Assembly (NCBI RefSeq): GCF_022601715.1
Contig: NZ_JAKVIM010000007.1
Coordinates: 117,105-181,104, forward strand
Reading direction: 5' to 3'
Source of the DNA: Acinetobacter zhairuonensis
GTDB lineage: Bacteria > Pseudomonadota > Gammaproteobacteria > Pseudomonadales > Moraxellaceae
DNA length: 64,000 bases
The position numbers and the translations under genes were made by a program. This document shows, piece by piece, positions 29,089 to 38,978 of this stretch; within the stretch, counting starts at the first letter, position 1; every line of letters starts with the position of its first letter. Below the pieces are notes generated by a model. That model was not told the origin of the DNA. It ran no database searches and was given only the letters and a program-made list of their open reading frames with translations.

Positions 29089-30498
29089 TTAGAGTTTCTC
29101 CATCAAGTCAGTCATCAACGTTTCCATATGGGTATAACGAGAACCTTTAAACAGGAAACTCATCGACTGGGGTTGATGTGTTTCGACTAAACTAATTAAA
29201 AACGGTAAGGCCTGTTCTTGATTCAAGAAGGCCTGTAATTTTTTACCATATTGGGTACTGCGCGCACCTTCTTGTGTTGCAGGTGAGAATTCACCGACCG
29301 CCACCACAAAGTTTATGCCTTTGATCGAAACCAAATCACGACCCAACATATAGTGTTGTTGTGCGGCACTTTGACCCAGTTCACCAATATCACCAATCAC
29401 CATTACGCGTACACCGTCTTGCTGTGCAAGCACTTCACCTGCAGCACGCATCGAAGTTGGATTAGCATTATAGGTATCATCAATGAACAGATACGGGGCT
29501 TTCTGAATAAAATTCAGTCGCCCCTTGGCACCTTGCGCCTGCTCTAAACCCAATACGATATCATCTAGGTCAATACCAATCGCCAGCGCAAAAGCAACTG
29601 CAGCCGTGGCATTCTGCACATTATGTTCGCCAGCAAAAGGTAAATTTACGACACGCTCACCTTGTGGTGTATGTAAGGTAAATCGCGCTGATTGCGGTTG
29701 CAACTGCACATCCGAAGCATAGACATCACCACTCTGACCAAAACTCAAAACTTGCTCAGTTTGCACAGCTTGGCGAATTTGATCAGTAAAATCATCTGCC
29801 GCAGGCACAATTGCGGTTCCTGTCGGAGCAATATGCGCATAAATTTCAGATTTGGCGCGGCAAATCCCTTCACGACCACCAAACTCACCCAAGTGCGCTG
29901 TACCAATATTGAGAATACCTGCCACATGTGGCTGCACCAATTGTGAGGTGTAATCAATTTCACCCTGATGACTAGCACCCAACTCCATCACGGCATAGCG
30001 ATGCTCTGCACGTAATTCTAACAACATCATTGGAACTCCCAAATCATTGTTCAGATTGCCACGAGTAATCAGGGTCGGGGCCAGTCGAGACAAGATACTG
30101 CCCAACATTTCTTTGGTGGTGGTTTTGCCACTACTGCCTGTCAAGGCAATCACTTTTAATTGCGGATGTTGCGCACGACGATAAGCACCCAAATTCCCTA
30201 GAGCCAATCGGGTATCCGATACGACCAACTGACAAATATCCACATCAACAGGCTGACTGACAATTGCGACTTCACAGCCATTCGCAGCGACTTGCGCAAC
30301 AAAATCATGCGCATCAAAACGCTCACCTTTGAGCGCTAAAAATGCATCACCCTGCTCCGCATGACGTGAGTCCGTTAAAATTCGTTTGATCTCACCGCTC
30401 GGCTGTCGATCATTTAACCAATAACCCTGTGTAGCTTCAAGCAATTCTGCCGCAGTCCACGGCTCTAAAGGAACTGTACTAGTCGTTGAAGTATGCAT
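29089..30498 (-). CDS. murF: UDP-MurNAc-tripeptide--D-Ala-D-Ala ligase MurF
   Basis: A 469-residue Mur ligase that adds D-Ala-D-Ala to make UDP-MurNAc-pentapeptide. The ATP loop is [15 protein letters not shown] near residue 114. Next come [46 protein letters not shown] and the C-terminal [14 protein letters not shown] near 340. Final strand elements include [11 protein letters not shown]. It is cytoplasmic. It lies eight bases downstream of murE in the dcw operon. Long plus-strand frames within it are shadows. Confidence 0.97.
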   Translation of the reverse strand: MHTSTTSTVPLEPWTAAELLEATQGYWLNDRQPSGEIKRILTDSRHAEQGDAFLALKGERFDAHDFVAQVAANGCEVAIVSQPVDVDICQLVVSDTRLALGNLGAYRRAQHPQLKVIALTGSSGKTTTKEMLGSILSRLAPTLITRGNLNNDLGVPMMLLELRAEHRYAVMELGASHQGEIDYTSQLVQPHVAGILNIGTAHLGEFGGREGICRAKSEIYAHIAPTGTAIVPAADDFTDQIRQAVQTEQVLSFGQSGDVYASDVQLQPQSARFTLHTPQGERVVNLPFAGEHNVQNATAAVAFALAIGIDLDDIVLGLEQAQGAKGRLNFIQKAPYLFIDDTYNANPTSMRAAGEVLAQQDGVRVMVIGDIGELGQSAAQQHYMLGRDLVSIKGINFVVAVGEFSPATQEGARSTQYGKKLQAFLNQEQALPFLISLVETHQPQSMSFLFKGSRYTHMETLMTDLMEKL

Positions 30499-30506
30499 CT
30501 TATTTC

Positions 30507-32003
30507 CTATTGCGCGGGATATGCTGAATCAATTGCGAGATGTTGTGCATCTATGGCAGCTTGCACTTCAACCACATCATCAAACCAATGACGAACACCG
30601 TCAATTTCTTGATAATTTTCGTGCCCTTTACCCGCAATCATCACAATATCGCCTGCTTGCGCAGTTTTTACTGCAAACTTAATTGCTTCACGGCGGTCAT
30701 GAATTTCATGCACCACATGTCCTGAGAAATCAATACCTGATTTCATATCAGTAAAAATCTGTTCTGGATTTTCTGTGCGTGGATTATCTGAAGTTAACAA
30801 CACCACATCGGCACCATCCAAAGCGGCTTGCGTCATTAGTGGACGTTTTCCGCGATCACGATCACCGCCACAGCCAAACACCGCCCATAAATTCTGTTCA
30901 ACATGACGCTTTAATGTCGTCAACACCTGTACCAATGCATCAGGGGTATGTGCATAATCCACCACAAACAAACGCGCATCATCACGAATCACTTGCATAC
31001 GTCCTGGTGCACCTTTGAGCTGAGGCACTGTTGCAATCAACTGTGCCAAGTCAAAACCTGCGTGCTGTGCCACAATCAAACTTGCGACCAGATTTTCAAT
31101 ATTAAAATGTCCAAGCAGTGGACTTTGCACCGTGAACTGCCCTTGTGCGGTCACCAAACTGAAATTTGCACCAGACAAGCTGTATTGAATATCCTGAACC
31201 CGATAATCCGCAGCTTGTGTCATGGAATAAGTCAAAACCTGCGGCTCGGCTGGGTTGGCTTGTGCTGCCGCCAACATCAATGATGCATATTCATCAGCCA
31301 GATTAATAACAGCCACTTTCAAAGACTCAAATTTAAACAGGAGCGACTTGGCTTCAGCATAAGCTTCGAGTGTGCCGTGATAATCCAGATGATCTCGGCT
31401 TAAATTACTATATGCAGCAACCTCAATCGCACAACCAGTTAAACGCCCCTGCTCCAATCCATGCGAACTGGCTTCAATAGCTGCAAATTTTGCCCCTTGT
31501 TGCGCATAACTGTGCAAAGCATTTTGCAATTGCAAGGCATCTAAAGTGGTATGTGATGAACTTTCTAGATTCGGAAGAATACCATTGCCTGTGGTACCCA
31601 TCACCGCACATGGCTGACCTTGTAGCATCAATAATTCTGCCACCAGTCGAGAAATGGTGGTTTTACCATTGGTGCCTGTCACCGCCAAAATCTGCAACGC
31701 TGCTGTTGGAGATAACGCTTGCAAATACTGTTTTTGCCACGCACCCATCAAATGACGAACTTCGGGCACCACCAGACTCGGAACAAGCCCCAACTCAGTT
31801 TCACTAATGATCGCCAAAGCCCCTTGATTCAAGGCTGCCTGCGCAAATTGCACCGTTTTTTCTGGCTGGCTTAAACTGTTTAAAGCAATAAAAATTTGTC
31901 CAGTCTCAACATGGCGACTGTCTAAACAAAAACCTTGAAAAGGTTGTTTCATCCATCCAGCGATCTGATCAGAAGGATACAGTTCTTGAAATGTAATTGA
32001 CAT
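30507..32003 (-). CDS. murE: UDP-MurNAc-L-Ala-D-Glu--meso-DAP ligase MurE
   Basis: A 498-residue Mur ligase adding the third residue of the stem peptide. The ATP loop is AVTGTNGKTTISRLV near residue 107. AIEASSHGLEQGR, AAYSNLSRDHLDYHGT and YAHTPDALVQVL follow. The motif TSDNPRTENPEQI near residue 412 carries the DNPR signature for meso-diaminopimelate, so the peptidoglycan should be the usual Gram-negative type. MIAGKGHENYQEI is near the end. It starts ten bases after ftsI. Confidence 0.97.
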   Translation of the reverse strand: MSITFQELYPSDQIAGWMKQPFQGFCLDSRHVETGQIFIALNSLSQPEKTVQFAQAALNQGALAIISETELGLVPSLVVPEVRHLMGAWQKQYLQALSPTAALQILAVTGTNGKTTISRLVAELLMLQGQPCAVMGTTGNGILPNLESSSHTTLDALQLQNALHSYAQQGAKFAAIEASSHGLEQGRLTGCAIEVAAYSNLSRDHLDYHGTLEAYAEAKSLLFKFESLKVAVINLADEYASLMLAAAQANPAEPQVLTYSMTQAADYRVQDIQYSLSGANFSLVTAQGQFTVQSPLLGHFNIENLVASLIVAQHAGFDLAQLIATVPQLKGAPGRMQVIRDDARLFVVDYAHTPDALVQVLTTLKRHVEQNLWAVFGCGGDRDRGKRPLMTQAALDGADVVLLTSDNPRTENPEQIFTDMKSGIDFSGHVVHEIHDRREAIKFAVKTAQAGDIVMIAGKGHENYQEIDGVRHWFDDVVEVQAAIDAQHLAIDSAYPAQ

Positions 32004-32013
32004 TCAGCACCTA

Positions 32014-33837
32014 TTACTGGATTTTCGGCGTGTCTAAAGGTTTATCTAAAGGCACATTCATTAAACGGAGAGACTCTTGCATCACGCGTGCAAATACGGG
32101 TGCAGCGACCAAGCCACCATAATATTGACCTTGTGGATTTTCCACCACCACAAAGATCGCCAGACGTGGATCACTCACAGGTGCCACCCCAGAAAACAGC
32201 GCACGATATTCCTTGTCCGAATAGCCTTTACGGTCGGCACGTAATTTATGTGCGGTTCCTGTTTTACCTGCGACACGGTAACCTGGAATGTTGGCTTGAC
32301 GCGCTGTCCCCCCAGGTAGAGTCACGGCTTCCATCATCAACAACACTTGATCGGCAATTTTTGGATCAATCATTTGCTGACCTTTCGGTGGTTCTTCCAG
32401 TTTATATAAACTTAAAGGAACTTTTACCCCGTGATTAGCCAACATTGCGTAAGCATCCACCATTTGCAGCACCGTGGCGTTGATACCATAACCATATGCC
32501 ATGGTCGCCACTTCAGAAACATTCCACTTACTCGGTGGTAGAACCAGACCTGAACTTTCACCAGGGAATTTCACGGCTGAACGCTCACCAAAACCCACGC
32601 GCTTTAAGAAAGTCGGCAAGGTTGAATACGGTAAAGACAAGGCAATTTTGGCCACACCCACGTTAGACGATTTTTGGATAATCCCCGCCAGCGTCAATTG
32701 TCCGTAGTTGTGTGTATCACGGATAGTGTGATTACCCACGCGCATGGAACCAGGTGAAGTATTCACGACCGTATTCGGCATATATTTACCAGTTTCCAAA
32801 GCCATCGCGACCGTTAAGGGCTTCATGGTCGAACCTGGTTCAAACATGTCTGTCGCACCACGGTTACGCATCGCGTCTTTATTGGCTAAGCCATTTTTGT
32901 CATTCGGGTTATAAGACGGCCAACTGGTCATCGCCAAGATTTCACCGGTTTTCACATCTACCGCAATGGCCGATGCTGAACGTGCATTATTGGCCACCCC
33001 TGCCGCAGTCAATTCGCGATACAGAATATATTGCAGGCGAGAGTCAATACTCAGGGTAATATTTTCCCCAGACTCGACTTCTTTGACGACTTCAGGATCT
33101 TTGACTCGGTTGCCCTTTTTATCGCGCACCACTTGCTGCTCACCATCCACACCTGCAAGGCGCTTGTTGAGCTGCATCTCCAAGCCTTCAATCCCGACCC
33201 CTTCGCTATTGGTCAAGCCAATAATTTGTGCATTCGGCTGGGGTTGAGGATAGTAACGTTTGTAGTTTTTCTCGGTATACACGCCTTGGAATTCGCGCTT
33301 TTCAATCAATTCTGCTTGTTGCGGTGGAATTTCTTTTTGCAGCACCAAATAGCGAGAACGCGGACGCTCATGCATTTTTTTCTTGAGTTCTGCCCGATCC
33401 ATACCCACCGCATCTGCTAATTCATCTAAATTGAGATTTTTATCGGGTAACTGCCGTTTTAATTTTCGGTTATGCGGATCTTTGGCTAATTCAGCGGTGA
33501 TTTCATCAAACAACTTTTTATTATCAAAATAATCACGTGGGTCAATCACCACCTTCATGACTGGGGTACTGATTGCCAAGGGAACACCATGACGATCATA
33601 AATCACGCCACGCATGGCTTTTAGTTTTTCGGTGCGTAGAATATTGGCATTGGCTTTATTTTGTAAAAAGTCACGATTAATGACTTGCACATAAAATGCA
33701 CGCCCCACAAGGGCGACAAAACACATGAGTACCACGGCCCACATCAGATAAAAACGCCACATTTCTACATTAATGGCATTTTTTCCCGTAATTGGCTGCT
33801 GCTTTTTACGTGGTTGCTTGGTCTGCTTGTCTACCAT
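32014..33837 (-). CDS. ftsI: Septal transpeptidase FtsI (PBP3)
   Basis: A 607-residue class B penicillin-binding protein. A basic cytoplasmic start and one membrane helix (FYLMWAVVLMCFVALVGRAFYV, near 28-50) are followed by the pedestal domain (MRGVIYDRHGVPLAIS). The transpeptidase has the active serine in MFEPGSTMKPL (residue 336), the second motif in QKSSNVGVAKIA, and the KTGTAHK box near residue 525. It cross-links peptidoglycan at the septum with FtsW and is the target of aztreonam and several other beta-lactams. It starts 12 bases after ftsL. Confidence 0.97.
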   Translation of the reverse strand: MVDKQTKQPRKKQQPITGKNAINVEMWRFYLMWAVVLMCFVALVGRAFYVQVINRDFLQNKANANILRTEKLKAMRGVIYDRHGVPLAISTPVMKVVIDPRDYFDNKKLFDEITAELAKDPHNRKLKRQLPDKNLNLDELADAVGMDRAELKKKMHERPRSRYLVLQKEIPPQQAELIEKREFQGVYTEKNYKRYYPQPQPNAQIIGLTNSEGVGIEGLEMQLNKRLAGVDGEQQVVRDKKGNRVKDPEVVKEVESGENITLSIDSRLQYILYRELTAAGVANNARSASAIAVDVKTGEILAMTSWPSYNPNDKNGLANKDAMRNRGATDMFEPGSTMKPLTVAMALETGKYMPNTVVNTSPGSMRVGNHTIRDTHNYGQLTLAGIIQKSSNVGVAKIALSLPYSTLPTFLKRVGFGERSAVKFPGESSGLVLPPSKWNVSEVATMAYGYGINATVLQMVDAYAMLANHGVKVPLSLYKLEEPPKGQQMIDPKIADQVLLMMEAVTLPGGTARQANIPGYRVAGKTGTAHKLRADRKGYSDKEYRALFSGVAPVSDPRLAIFVVVENPQGQYYGGLVAAPVFARVMQESLRLMNVPLDKPLDTPKIQ

Positions 33838-33849
33838 ATACAGCTAGCC

Positions 33850-34182
33850 TTATTTTTTATCATCTGAAGTCATAGGTAAAGAAATCACAACCGTTTGTGC
33901 GGCTGGCGGTGAATACATTCTTAACTGGGTGACGGCACGCGTACCAATCTGTGCCGTTGCACCAAAGGTCTGCTGCTCAATCAATAAACGCCCCCACTCT
34001 GCATTTAAATCATCGCGCTCGCGCATAAATGAACTGAGTTCACGATAATCATGGCGGTATTCAAATACCTGAAATACCACCATAATTGCGCTAATAAACA
34101 CCAAAATTAACATGCAGGCATAAGTAATATATTTTTTCGTCCGCAATTTTTCTGCTTTCTTTTCGACTGCTTCAGTTTTCAT
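33850..34182 (-). CDS. ftsL: Cell division protein FtsL
   Basis: A 110-residue bitopic protein: a basic, helical cytoplasmic start (MKTEAVEKKAEKLRTKKY), one membrane helix (ITYACMLILVFISAIMVVFQ) and a short periplasmic coiled coil (YRELSSFMRERDDLNAEWGR). FtsL forms a complex with FtsB and FtsQ and activates FtsWI. The identification rests on topology, size and its place between rsmH and ftsI. The start at ATG 34182 is chosen over a longer frame that overlaps the end of rsmH, and it lies 11 bases past the rsmH stop. Confidence 0.92.
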   Translation of the reverse strand: MKTEAVEKKAEKLRTKKYITYACMLILVFISAIMVVFQVFEYRHDYRELSSFMRERDDLNAEWGRLLIEQQTFGATAQIGTRAVTQLRMYSPPAAQTVVISLPMTSDDKK

Positions 34183-34193
34183 TGTTTGCCTTT

Positions 34194-35105
34194 TTAAACT
34201 AAGCGTTCCGCAACACGAAGCCAAGCACTACGCGAACGTGGATTGGCTTTTACTTCTTCATCGCTGGCACGTACACGCGATATTTTTTTCAAACGACGGG
34301 TATCTTGCTGTTGTTGTGGTAAACCCCATCCTGCATCTTCAGGCAATGTCGATTCTTTCTGAATAAATTGTTTAATCAAGCGATCTTCCAAAGAATGGAA
34401 GCTAATTACCGCTAAACGCGCTTCAGGTTTAAGCACCTCAACTGCTTGAGGCAGGAAAGCTTCAATATCTTCTAATTCTTTGTTAATCGCAATACGTATT
34501 GCCTGAAATGTACGGGTTGCCGCATGTTTATTTTTTTCCCACTTTGGATGCGCGACTTTGACAATTTCAGCCAATTGGCGTGTGGTATCAATTTGACCTG
34601 CTGCTTTAATTGCTTTGGCAATACGACGGCTATAGCGTTCTTCACCATACTTAAAAATCACATTGGCTAAAGCTTCTTCTTCAATCTTCATTAACCATTC
34701 TGCTGCCGTTGGACCTTGCGAATTATCCATACGCATATCCAGAGGACCATCCTGCATAAAACTAAACCCACGTTCAGCCTGATCCAGTTGCGGTGAAGAA
34801 ACCCCTAAATCCGCCATCACACCATCAACATGTTCTAAACCCAGTGCAGCCAGCTCTTGTTTTAGGTCTGCAAAACTGGCATGAATAATATGAAAGCGAG
34901 AATCTTCAGCAGCTAACTCTGCCGCCACAGCCAAAGCTTGAGGGTCTTTATCGAAGGCATAGACAGTTGAATTTGCATCGAGCTTTGAAAGCAACAAGCG
35001 AGTATGTCCGCCACGACCAAAGGTGCCATCGACATAAATTCCTGTATCCCGACCTGCCAATAAGGCATCCACAGTTTCATGAAGTAATACAGAAATATGA
35101 GACAT
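34194..35105 (-). CDS. rsmH: 16S rRNA (cytosine1402-N4)-methyltransferase RsmH
   Basis: A 303-residue SAM methyltransferase (formerly MraW). It begins MSHISVLLHETVDALL. IYVDGTFGRGGHTRLLLS is SAM motif I near residue 24. GVMADLGVSSPQLDQAERGFSF follows, then LDMRMD, the HAATRTFQAIRIAINKELE block, and AVISFHSLEDRLIKQF near the end. A longer frame to 35162 adds an unrelated 19-residue start and is rejected. It is the first gene of this dcw cluster; no mraZ gene lies upstream, where instead the sbp terminator is found. Confidence 0.97.
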   Translation of the reverse strand: MSHISVLLHETVDALLAGRDTGIYVDGTFGRGGHTRLLLSKLDANSTVYAFDKDPQALAVAAELAAEDSRFHIIHASFADLKQELAALGLEHVDGVMADLGVSSPQLDQAERGFSFMQDGPLDMRMDNSQGPTAAEWLMKIEEEALANVIFKYGEERYSRRIAKAIKAAGQIDTTRQLAEIVKVAHPKWEKNKHAATRTFQAIRIAINKELEDIEAFLPQAVEVLKPEARLAVISFHSLEDRLIKQFIQKESTLPEDAGWGLPQQQQDTRRLKKISRVRASDEEVKANPRSRSAWLRVAERLV

Positions 35106-35234
35106 AATAATGCAATCAAAGTACCAAAAATTTAACTGCACATTATTACCTTGTTTTATCAAAGCTCCAAACGTCTTTTTGTAGGGAAATATTACTTTCC
35201 ATAGAGAAAACCGTTTCTATTGTATACCTTCAAC

Positions 35235-35263
35235 AAAAAAAGCCTCCTTTGGAGACTTTTTTG
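35235..35263 (-). terminator. Terminator after sbp
   Basis: On the minus strand AAAAAAGTCTCC and GGAGGCTTTTTT pair with one mismatch around AAA and are followed by T. It sits 17 bases after the sbp stop and insulates rsmH. Confidence 0.8.
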
Positions 35264-35280
35264 TACTGTTTTCAGTAAGT

Positions 35281-36282
35281 TTAATGAGCTTGATTATAGA
35301 TCTGATCAAAGATCGCACCATTGGCAAAATGCGTTTGTTGTGCTTTTGTCCAGCCACCAAAAACATCGCCAATGGTAAACAGTTTAAGCTTCGGAAATTG
35401 TGCCGAATATTTGGCTGCAGCTTGTGCATTCCGTGGACGGAAATAATATTTGGCTGCTAAATCTTGCCCTTTCGGCGAATATAAATAATTGAGATAGCCT
35501 TTGGCTAAATTGCGATTGCCATTTTTATCGACCGTTTTATCGACAATGGCAACTGAAGATTCCGCCAAAATCGAAATGGAAGGATAAACGATTTCAAACT
35601 GTCCTTTGCCCAAACCCTTGGTTGCCAGCAATGCTTCATTTTCCCATGACAGCAATACATCCCCAATACCACGTTCTGTAAAAGTCGTTAAAGAACCTCG
35701 TGCACCCGAGTCCAACACTTTAACATTGTGATAAAGGTTCTTGACCAACTCGCGGGCTTTGGTATCGTTCCCACCTGGCTGTTTAAGCGCATACCCCCAA
35801 GCCGCCAGATAGATCCAGCGAGGTGCTCCACCTGTTTTCGGGTTTGGGGTGATAATTTCCACCCCGGGTTTAACCAAATCATTCCAGTCTTTAATTTTTT
35901 TAGGATTGCCCTTACGTACCAAAAACACCACGGTTGACGTATATGGCGCCGAATTATTCGGAAAGTCTTTTTGCCAGTTCTTGTCGATATAGCCTGCTTT
36001 CACAATTTCATCAATGTCATTGGCTAGAGCTAAGGTTACAACATCCGCCTCTAAACCCGTGGCGACGGCACGCGCTTGTTTACCTGAGCCACCATGCGAT
36101 TGTTTAAATTCAATCTCCTGCCCTGTGCGCTGCTTCCAGTATTGACCGAACTCTTTATTATATTCTTGATAAAACTCACGGGTGGGATCATAAGACACAT
36201 TCAAGAAGCTCTTTGCTGCAAACACTGGTCCAGAAACCGCTACTAAGATGGCAATACCCAATGCCAAAATGATTTTATTCAT
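35281..36282 (-). CDS. sbp: Sulfate/thiosulfate ABC transporter substrate-binding protein
   Basis: A 333-residue periplasmic protein. Signal peptide [23 protein letters not shown], then the family pattern [87 protein letters not shown] and [20 protein letters not shown]. It delivers sulfate or thiosulfate to a CysTWA permease. No permease gene is next to it, so it works with a transporter elsewhere. Sulfur control (CysB or Cbl) is expected but no operator was identified. Confidence 0.94.
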   Translation of the reverse strand: MNKIILALGIAILVAVSGPVFAAKSFLNVSYDPTREFYQEYNKEFGQYWKQRTGQEIEFKQSHGGSGKQARAVATGLEADVVTLALANDIDEIVKAGYIDKNWQKDFPNNSAPYTSTVVFLVRKGNPKKIKDWNDLVKPGVEIITPNPKTGGAPRWIYLAAWGYALKQPGGNDTKARELVKNLYHNVKVLDSGARGSLTTFTERGIGDVLLSWENEALLATKGLGKGQFEIVYPSISILAESSVAIVDKTVDKNGNRNLAKGYLNYLYSPKGQDLAAKYYFRPRNAQAAAKYSAQFPKLKLFTIGDVFGGWTKAQQTHFANGAIFDQIYNQAH

Positions 36283-36684
36283 GCTCTAACTCTAATGGCT
36301 ATTTTTTAGCACTGTATTTTCAATAAAATATTTTAATAATCATTAACTTATAATTGTTTAAGCATATTTTTTCTTATTTTTAGATATATAATATGTTGCA
36401 ATATATACAAACAAAGATGATGAAAAGTTGTCATGAAATAGTCTAGAATTTGTCACAATATTACAATCTTCATGATGTCTTCATATTTATTTGTTACAAC
36501 AGCAAGACATCGACATTACTGTAACAATGATGCGTAGAATCGCTTAGATTTTCTTATCTTTTTGTAAAAAGTGTGACGCAAGTCTACTTTTATGTTTCTA
36601 AAGATGTTTAAATTGTAGCTATAGTATGTAGAACACTATTTGATAAAAAAGTTCTCAACATATTGAGTTAAAGGGGAATTCGAG
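36283..36684. other. Divergent intergenic region sbp / small secreted protein
   Basis: A 402-base A/T-rich region without a gene. It holds the promoters of sbp (minus) and of the gene at 36685 (plus). Two visible patterns are TTGTTACA...TGTAACAA (36491-36498 and 36520-36527, 21-base spacer) and TTGTCAT-GAAA-TAGTCTA-GAAT-TTGTCAC (36428-36456), heptamers 11 bases apart that recall PhoB boxes. Confidence 0.45.
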
Positions 36685-36981
36685 ATGAACTTACACTATT
36701 TTCAAGCCGTTTGCCTCAGCATCGGCTTGGGTCTGATGGCACAAACAGGTCATACGGCTGCCATTAAAGCCACGATGAACAAAAGCGTTGCCCCAGAAAA
36801 GGTCTCTTTGATTGAAAAGGCACTCAATCAACAAAAGCAAGGTGACAATTATTTACAAGCGGACAATAACCTGAAAGTTCTGACTGCAATTAAAGTCGCG
36901 CCAACACAAAGTTTCTTTGCGACACAGAACGAACGCTTCTCTCGTTTTTTACAGTCGATTTTCCCGCAAAATAATTCTTGA
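36685..36981 (+). CDS. Small secreted protein, function unknown
   Basis: A 98-residue protein I do not recognise. It has a likely signal peptide (MNLHYFQAVCLSIGLGLMAQTGHTA is the approximate extent, first 25 residues) and a polar, Lys/Gln-rich mature part with KVSLIEKALNQQKQ, and ends NERFSRFLQSIFPQNNS. There are no cysteines after the signal and no known motif. The ATG has AAGGGG eight bases upstream, which supports translation. It stands alone, between divergent sbp and gltX, with a hairpin downstream at 36989-37013 and a terminator at 37020-37065. A periplasmic or secreted role is all that can be inferred. Confidence 0.6.
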   Translation: MNLHYFQAVCLSIGLGLMAQTGHTAAIKATMNKSVAPEKVSLIEKALNQQKQGDNYLQADNNLKVLTAIKVAPTQSFFATQNERFSRFLQSIFPQNNS

Positions 36982-37019
36982 TCCACAACACCAATTTCCC
37001 CCTTTGAAATTGGTGACAA

Positions 37020-37065
37020 GCTCAATCACAAATGTTGAATTTAGCATTAAGTGATTGGGCTTTTT
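37020..37065 (+). terminator. Large-loop terminator upstream of gltX
   Basis: GCTCAATCAC pairs with GTGATTGGGC (one G-T pair) around a 21-base loop and is followed by TTTTT. It would end transcription from the small gene at 36685. A TATAAT just after it (37069-37074) may be the gltX -10. Confidence 0.6.
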
Positions 37066-37074
37066 CGTTATAAT
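37047..37074 (+). promoter_or_regulatory. Possible gltX promoter
   Basis: TATAAT at 37069-37074 with TTAAGT 16 bases upstream (37047-37052). The -10 is perfect and the -35 weak. It overlaps the terminator T run, and the start ATG follows about 30 bases later. Confidence 0.4.
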
Positions 37075-37104
37075 AGCCCCAGTTCACCTTTTGAAAATAT
37101 TGTT

Positions 37105-38613
37105 ATGACTATTCGTACCCGTATTGCTCCCTCACCAACAGGGTTTCCTCATGTAGGAACTGCCTACATCGCGTTATTTAACATGTGTTTTGCGAAAAAA
37201 CACGGTGGCGAATTTATCCTACGTATTGAAGATACCGACCAACTTCGCTCTACCCCTGAATCTGAAAAAATGATTTTAGATTCTTTACGCTGGTTGGGTT
37301 TGAACTGGTCTGAAGGTCCAGATATTGGGGGGCCTCACGCGCCTTACCGCCAATCTGAGCGTATGCATATCTACAAACAATATGCTTTGGACTTGGTTGA
37401 AAAAGGTCATGCATTCTACTGCTTCGCAACGGCTGAAGAGTTGGATCAAATGCGTGAAGAACAGCAAGCACGTGGCGAAACTCAAAAATATGATGGTCGT
37501 GGCTTAAAACTGACACAAGAAGAAGTACAACGTCGTCTGGCAGCAGGCGAACCCCACGTGATTCGTATGAAAGTGCCCGAAGAAGGCGTGTGTAAAATTA
37601 ACGACTTATTGCGCGGTGAGGTTGAAATTCCTTGGGCACAAGTCGACATGCAAGTGTTATTAAAAACTGATGGTTTACCGACTTATCACCTCGCGAACGT
37701 TGTGGATGACCATTTAATGGAAATCACCCACGTGCTTCGTGGTGAAGAATGGCTGCCATCTGCACCAAAACATCAGTTGCTGTATCAATATTTTGGCTGG
37801 GAAATGCCAACCCTATGCCACATGCCATTGTTGCGCAACCCAGACAAATCAAAACTGTCTAAGCGTAAAAATCCGACCTCAATCAACTACTACCGTGACA
37901 TCGGTGTCTTGCCAGAAGCGTTGTTGAACTATTTGGGTCGTATGGGCTGGTCAATGCCTGATGAGCGTGAAGTCTTTACCTTAAATGACATGATTGAACA
38001 CTTTGATGTACAGCGCGTGTCTTTGGGTGGTCCAATCTTTGATGTGGAAAAACTCAACTGGCTCAATGGTCAATGGATTAAAGGGCTGACTCCAGGTCAA
38101 TTGCTAGATCGCTTGTTAACTTGGAAAAGTGACCGCAATACCCTAGAAGATATTGCTGCTGCGATTCAACCGCGTATTCACTTGTTGTCTGAAGCGGTGA
38201 ATTGGGCTGGTTTCTATTTCAACCACATGCCACAAATCAGCAAAGAACAGTTTGAAAGCAAGAAATTGACTGAAGAACAAGTTCGTCAAAGTTTACAGTT
38301 TGCCATCTGGCGTTTAGAGAGCCAGTTCACATGGAACAATGACACGGTCAGCCAAATCTTGATGGATTTAGCCAACCAAATGAACATTAAGCTGCGTGAT
38401 TTCATGCCAGCCTTCTTTATTGCCATCGCAGGCTCGACTTCTTCTACCCCAGTCATGCAATCGATGGTGACTTTAGGACCTGACTTGACCTTCGCTCGTT
38501 TACGTCATGCGCTTGAAATTGTTGGCGCTCCGAGCAAAAAAGAAGCAAAAGTCTGGGAAAAATTAAATGAAAGCCTAAAATTGCCGAAAAATGATGCAAT
38601 TGAACAAGCTTAA
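37105..38613 (+). CDS. gltX: Glutamyl-tRNA synthetase
   Basis: A 502-residue class I aminoacyl-tRNA synthetase. The HIGH-type motif is in [16 protein letters not shown] near residue 6, with [13 protein letters not shown] following. The KMSKS-type motif is LSKRKNP near residue 253. Other family blocks are [32 protein letters not shown] and [14 protein letters not shown]. It loads glutamate on tRNA-Glu, and a tRNA-Glu gene lies 160 bases downstream. Start: the longer frame from 37051 adds 18 residues before the conserved N-terminus, so the ATG at 37105 is used although its ribosome site is weak. Confidence 0.97.
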   Translation: MTIRTRIAPSPTGFPHVGTAYIALFNMCFAKKHGGEFILRIEDTDQLRSTPESEKMILDSLRWLGLNWSEGPDIGGPHAPYRQSERMHIYKQYALDLVEKGHAFYCFATAEELDQMREEQQARGETQKYDGRGLKLTQEEVQRRLAAGEPHVIRMKVPEEGVCKINDLLRGEVEIPWAQVDMQVLLKTDGLPTYHLANVVDDHLMEITHVLRGEEWLPSAPKHQLLYQYFGWEMPTLCHMPLLRNPDKSKLSKRKNPTSINYYRDIGVLPEALLNYLGRMGWSMPDEREVFTLNDMIEHFDVQRVSLGGPIFDVEKLNWLNGQWIKGLTPGQLLDRLLTWKSDRNTLEDIAAAIQPRIHLLSEAVNWAGFYFNHMPQISKEQFESKKLTEEQVRQSLQFAIWRLESQFTWNNDTVSQILMDLANQMNIKLRDFMPAFFIAIAGSTSSTPVMQSMVTLGPDLTFARLRHALEIVGAPSKKEAKVWEKLNESLKLPKNDAIEQA

Positions 38614-38670
38614 TTAAAATAGCTGTTGACGTGTGAGCAGAATATCCCTAATATTGCGCTCACACAGACT

Positions 38671-38746
38671 GGGGTCATAGCTCAGTTGGTAGAGCGCTAC
38701 AATGGCATTGTAGAGGTCAGCGGTTCGATCCCGCTTGACTCCACCA
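38671..38746 (+). tRNA. tRNA-Ala (anticodon GGC)
   Basis: A full 76-base cloverleaf: acceptor GGGGTCA/TGACTCC, D stem GCTC/GAGC, anticodon stem CTACA/TGTAG with loop ATGGCAT (anticodon GGC), T arm AGCGG TTCGATC CCGCT, and encoded CCA. It reads GCC/GCU alanine codons. It lies 29 bases before tRNA-Glu and is probably cotranscribed with it. Confidence 0.97.
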
Positions 38747-38775
38747 AAAATCGTTTTACCTGTGTTGCCTCATAA

Positions 38776-38851
38776 GTCCCTATCGTCTAGAGGCCTAGGA
38801 CATCGCCCTTTCACGGCGGTAACCGGGGTTCGAATCCCCGTAGGGACGCCA
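38776..38851 (+). tRNA. tRNA-Glu (anticodon TTC)
   Basis: A 76-base cloverleaf: acceptor GTCCCTA/TAGGGAC, anticodon loop CTTTCAC (anticodon TTC), T arm CCGGG GTTCGAA TCCCCG region, and encoded CCA. It follows tRNA-Ala and gltX. Confidence 0.97.
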
Positions 38852-38856
38852 AATTC

Positions 38857-38887
38857 AAAAAAGCCACTGTTCAGCAGTGGCTTTTTT
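38857..38887 (+). terminator. Terminator after the tRNA pair
   Basis: AAAAAAGCCACTG and CAGTGGCTTTTTT pair around TTCAG, six bases after tRNA-Glu, with a T run on the plus strand. Confidence 0.9.
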
Positions 38888-38978
38888 ATTGCCGCAACAA
38901 AAGATAAATTGCCGGAATTATTTTGGCTCTGCACAACATTCCGCTAAAATACATCCAGATCAAAATGATGGAGCTGAA

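Noticed and set aside
38735..38947. Plus-strand 70-codon frame over the tRNA genes
   Set aside because: It runs through tRNA-Glu and its terminator.
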